Shown piece by piece: positions 21,701 to 23,521 of a stretch of 23,521 nucleotides of DNA. The stretch is from Betaproteobacteria bacterium UBA2293 (GTDB lineage: Bacteria > Pseudomonadota > Gammaproteobacteria > Burkholderiales > Rhodocyclaceae), in contig DDWF01000108.1 in NCBI GenBank assembly GCA_002345845.1, positions 1 through 23,521 of the forward strand, in the 5' to 3' direction. The notes under the pieces are model-generated. The model saw nothing but the letters and a program-made list of their open reading frames with translations, was not told where the DNA came from and searched no databases. The position numbers and the translations under genes were made by a program. How positions within the stretch are numbered: position 1 is the first letter of the stretch; every line of letters starts with the position of its first letter.

Positions 21701-22367
21701 GGATGGCCATCTCGTAGGCGCGGCAGTAGCGCTCGGCATCGGCACTGGTCAGTGCCGCTTCGCCGAGCATGTCGAAGGAATGGCGGTAGCCGCGTAGCTC
21801 GTTGGCGCGGCTGCGCGCCAGGGCAGATTCGATGTCCTCGCCCATGACGAACTGTTGGCCGAGCAGGCGCATGGCGAAATCGACGCTCTTGCGGATCAGC
21901 GGCTCGCCGCCCTTCATCAGAATGCGCGTCAGCGCGCTGCCCAGCGCGCCGTGGTTGTGCGTGGACACCAGCTTGCCGGTCAGCATCAGGCCCCAGGTGG
22001 CGGCATTGACGAACAGCGACGGGCTGCCGCCGAGATGCGATTTCCAGTCGCCGTGGCTGATCTTGTCGCGGATCAGGCGGTCGGCCGTGGCGCGGTCGGG
22101 AATGCGCAGCAGTGCCTCGGCCAGGCACATCAGGGCGACGCCTTCCTGGCTGGACAGTGAGAATTCGTGCATCAGGTGGTCGACGCCGCTGGCATGGCTA
22201 CGCTGGCGGCGCACCGCTTCGACCAGGGTTGTGGCCTGCTGGCGGACGGCGGCGCGGTCGTAATCAAGCGCTTCGACTTCGGCGACTAGAGCAGCCACGC
22301 ACTCGGCCTCGGGCGCCCGGCAGGCGGCGCGCAGCGCAGCGCGGCTTACGGAAGTCATCGTCGTCAT
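18753..22367 (-). CDS. putA: Bifunctional proline dehydrogenase / L-glutamate gamma-semialdehyde dehydrogenase (type B PutA)
   Basis: 1204 residues from ATG 22367; ATG 22358 is three codons further in, and an open frame extends upstream without similarity. There is no N-terminal ribbon-helix-helix domain, so this PutA is an enzyme and not the autogenous repressor. Residues about 20-110 are the arm, and 118-485 the FAD proline dehydrogenase barrel with RLVKGAYWDSEIK (345-357), FPQFATHNAHT (395-405), FQCLHGMGE (423-431) and the end of the barrel RRLLENGANSSFVNRL. The aldehyde dehydrogenase domain (about 560-1010) has SPWNFPLAIF, FTGSTEVAR, catalytic E782 (AETGG) and C816 (GQRCS). A C-terminal ALDH-like domain ends in the conserved TNTTAAGGNTTLMTLGA. 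It oxidises proline to glutamate at the membrane, channelling the intermediate. Promoter and control are not obvious. Confidence 0.95.
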   Translation of the reverse strand: MTTMTSVSRAALRAACRAPEAECVAALVAEVEALDYDRAAVRQQATTLVEAVRRQRSHASGVDHLMHEFSLSSQEGVALMCLAEALLRIPDRATADRLIRDKISHGDWKSHLGGSPSLFVNAATWGLMLTGKLVSTHNHGALGSALTRILMKGGEPLIRKSVDFAMRLLGQQFVMGEDIESALARSRANELRGYRHSFDMLGEAALTSADAERYCRAYEMAIHAIGRAATGRGVKDGPGISVKLSALHPRYSRSQRARVMAELLPRLKHLMKLARDFNIGFNIDAEEADRLELSLDLFAALAGDPELAKWDGMGFVVQAYQKRAPYVIDWLIDLARRSRRRLMIRLVKGAYWDSEIKRAQVDGLADYPVYTRKPHSDLAYLVCAGRLLAAGDAVFPQFATHNAHTLAMVAEMARARGVDDYEFQCLHGMGEPLYDNVVAGTEHRPCRIYAPVGTHETLLPYLVRRLLENGANSSFVNRLVDEAVTVAQLVEDPLDQVRRHGRGPHPAIPLPGALYGPGRRNSAGLDLADEGNIAGVQQALTELAGRRWQAAPLIAGGAAPAAPSQPVRNPARHADIVGEVSESDASCVERALATAAAASAGWHATPAASRAALLLDAADLLEAERLPLISLCLREAGKTWGNAVGEIREAVDFCRYYAQQLSEGHFHAPATPPGVAVCISPWNFPLAIFLGEVSAALAAGSPVIAKPAEQTPLIAHFAVELLHRAGVPPAVLQLLPGRGETVGAALVADARVRSVVFTGSTEVARLINASLAERPGLRLIAETGGQNAMIVDSSALAEQVVQDVLVSGFDSAGQRCSALRVLCLQDDIAERTLALLKAAMAELVIGDPAELATDIGPVIDGEAQQKLLAHIEKMHALGRPVHQLPLPEACAAGCYVPPTLIELDSLDDLSSEVFGPVVHVLRYADGELDALLAAINGLGYGLTLGLHSRIDETVGHIVASARVGNIYVNRNMVGAVVGVQPFGGAGLSGTGPKAGGPLYLHRLGGSEEATLMGHPGRRQAHLHDPHSPFRLLAEWAFTAGRRDLAQQCTDYVEQSLLHTGFDLPGPTGEHNRLAFAPRGRLLCLAVSDDEWLRQLAAAFATGNMVAAVDDQATPRRRALLPEELAPYIDWLPPDDFAGLAGVLCDQDDAALRRRLAAAPGPLLPLYLPGTSSQRYPLYRMLAERVVSTNTTAAGGNTTLMTLGA

Positions 22368-22605
22368 GGATACCCCGGAAAAATTGGCGACGGCCGTCGC
22401 CGAACGCGTGTTCATGCTAGCGGTTTTCGCTGCAGCATGCAGTCGCTCCCTGTTTCGGCAACGGTGCCACTGGGCTAAGATTCGCCGCTCGCATCTCCGC
22501 GCATTGCGCGAGATACCTAATGCTTTGGCTGGAAGACGCCGCGTTCTCCATCCAGCCAGAAAACCGGAACGCACCATCGATGTCGCCACGGGCGGCACGT
22601 GAAAA
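22368..22605. other. Divergent putA/hsdM intergenic region
   Basis: 238 bp without a convincing gene. It contains a short hairpin (TCTCCGCGC-ATT-GCGCGAGA, about 22494-22513, with one bulged base) and a TAAGAT that could be a -10 for hsdM near 22476, but no good -35. No Shine-Dalgarno-led small frame is evident. It must contain the promoters for both putA and hsdM. Confidence 0.4.
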
Positions 22606-23521
22606 ATGGCCATCAAGAAATCCGAGCTTTACTCTTCCCTCTGGGCCTCCTGCGACGCCCTGCGCGGCGGCATGGATGCCAGTCAGTACAAGGACTACGT
22701 GCTGGTCATGCTGTTCATCAAGTATGTCAGCGACAAGTACGCCAACCAGGCCTTCGCGCCAATCCAGGTGCCGGCCGGCGCCAGTTTCGCCGACATGGTG
22801 GCGCTCAAGGGCAATCCTGAGATCGGCGACCTGATCAACAAGCGGATCATCGCGCCGCTGGCCAACGCCAACAAACTGGCCGACATGCCGGACTTCAACG
22901 ATGCCGGCAAGCTCGGCAGCGGCAAGGAAATGGTCGAGCGCCTGGGCGAACTGATCGCCATCTTCCAGAACCCGGCGCTGGATTTCTCGAAAAACCGCGC
23001 CGATGGCGACGACATCCTCGGCGACGCCTACGAATACCTGATGCAGCATTTCGCTGTCGATAGCGGCAAAAGCAAGGGCCAGTTCTACACGCCGGCCGAA
23101 GTCAGCCGCATCATCGCCAAGGTCACCGGTATCGGTAGCGCCGCCACCAGCAACGCCACCACCGTGTATGACCCGACGTGCGGGTCCGGATCGTTGTTAT
23201 TGAAGGTCGGCGAGGAAGCCGGCGCCAAGGTGTCCCTCTACGGCCAGGAAAAGGACGCGGCAACCAGCGGCCTGGCGCGCATGAACATGATCCTGCACGA
23301 CAACCCCGGCGCGCTGATCGTGCAGGGTAATACGATCACCGACCCGAAGTTCCGCGACGGCGAGGCGCTCAAGACTTTCGACTACGTCGTCGCCAATCCG
23401 CCGTTTTCCGACAAGCGCTGGAGCACCGGGCTGGACCCGTTGCACGATCCGTTCGACCGCTTCCAGACCTTCGGCGCGCCGCCCGCCAAGCAGGGCGATT
23501 ACGCCTACCTGCTGCACATCG
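22606..23521 (+). CDS. hsdM: Type I restriction-modification system DNA methyltransferase subunit HsdM (5' part; runs off right edge)
   Basis: 305 codons are in the window, probably over half the gene (HsdM is typically 490-550 residues or more). The N-terminal helical domain starts MAIKKSELYSSLWASCDALRGG (residues 1-150), including YVLVMLFIKYVSDKY. The methyltransferase domain follows: GDAYEYLMQHFA...KGQFYTP (139-162), S-adenosylmethionine motif DPTCGSGSLLLKV (189-201), and N6-adenine catalytic motif N264-P-P-F267. Together with HsdS it methylates adenines in a bipartite recognition site, and with HsdR it forms the restriction enzyme; hsdS and hsdR must lie to the right. ATG 22606 lacks a strong ribosome site. 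The gene diverges from putA across 238 bp. Confidence 0.93.
   Translation, partial: MAIKKSELYSSLWASCDALRGGMDASQYKDYVLVMLFIKYVSDKYANQAFAPIQVPAGASFADMVALKGNPEIGDLINKRIIAPLANANKLADMPDFNDAGKLGSGKEMVERLGELIAIFQNPALDFSKNRADGDDILGDAYEYLMQHFAVDSGKSKGQFYTPAEVSRIIAKVTGIGSAATSNATTVYDPTCGSGSLLLKVGEEAGAKVSLYGQEKDAATSGLARMNMILHDNPGALIVQGNTITDPKFRDGEALKTFDYVVANPPFSDKRWSTGLDPLHDPFDRFQTFGAPPAKQGDYAYLLHI

Noticed and set aside
20779..22128. Arg/Pro-rich frames overlapping putA on both strands
   Set aside because: They are out-of-frame shadows; putA is intact and fully accounted for by one continuous frame.
22430..22442. Near-palindrome CTGCAGCATGCAG as an operator or recombination site
   Set aside because: It is short, imperfectly symmetric and has no second copy nearby.

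Overview
The window is about 23.5 kb of GC-rich (roughly 63-66%, judged by eye) chromosomal DNA, densely coding on both strands. The gene types fit a flagellated, metabolically versatile betaproteobacterium, most likely Rhodocyclales (Dechloromonas/Azonexus/Zoogloea-like): FliW, a PEP-CTERM protein with a sigma-54 promoter, the nitrogenase-protecting protein CowN, a CooA-type CO sensor, a type B PutA and a heavy-metal RND pump. This placement is inference from gene content, not from a marker gene. I found no rRNA, tRNA, CRISPR array, insertion sequence or prophage, and no gene-free stretch above 300 bases. The longest gaps are about 240 bp (putA/hsdM), 150 bp (upstream of the PEP-CTERM gene), 120 bp (tex/fliW and gamma-CA/1877 gene) and about 100 bp (upstream of cooA and of the outer-membrane factor gene).

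Left part (1-5340): the 5' part of tex (-), divergent fliW (+), a gamma-carbonic-anhydrase-like protein (-), a small membrane-anchored unknown (+), an acidic amino acid/dicarboxylate:cation symporter (-), a MazG-like pyrophosphohydrolase (+), then a PEP-CTERM protein (+). The last is preceded by a textbook -24/-12 sigma-54 promoter and followed by a strong hairpin terminator shared with the convergent rlmJ.

Middle (5354-10129): rlmJ (-) lies behind an uncharacterised 524-residue protein with a divergent PilZ-like C-terminal region. On the other strand are a DUF3301 protein and an overlapping glucose-6-phosphate 1-epimerase-like gene. Next comes the most interesting unit, a two-gene CO-response operon. 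It has a 16-bp palindrome of the CooA type (TGTCG-N6-CGACA), a CooA-family regulator that keeps the heme-ligand histidine but has Thr in place of the redox-switch cysteine, and cowN, which sustains nitrogen fixation when CO is present. CO sensed by the regulator would switch on its own gene and cowN.

Right part (10164-18740): a metal-handling operon on the + strand. In order it encodes a His/Cys-rich periplasmic protein, a CzcC/CusC-like outer-membrane factor, an unknown secreted tail-anchored protein, a CzcB/CusB-like adaptor, a CusA/CzcA-like pump of an unusual signature class, a small His-motif periplasmic protein and a DUF411/CopG-type copper protein, followed by an orphan 122-residue protein and a DUF2189 membrane protein. 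Accessory genes point to copper, but the pump lacks the CusA methionines, so the substrate is open. No dedicated regulator is in the window.

Right edge: a full-length type B PutA (-) (proline to glutamate, no DNA-binding domain) and, divergent from it, the 5' two-thirds or so of an hsdM type I restriction-modification methyltransferase gene that runs off the end.
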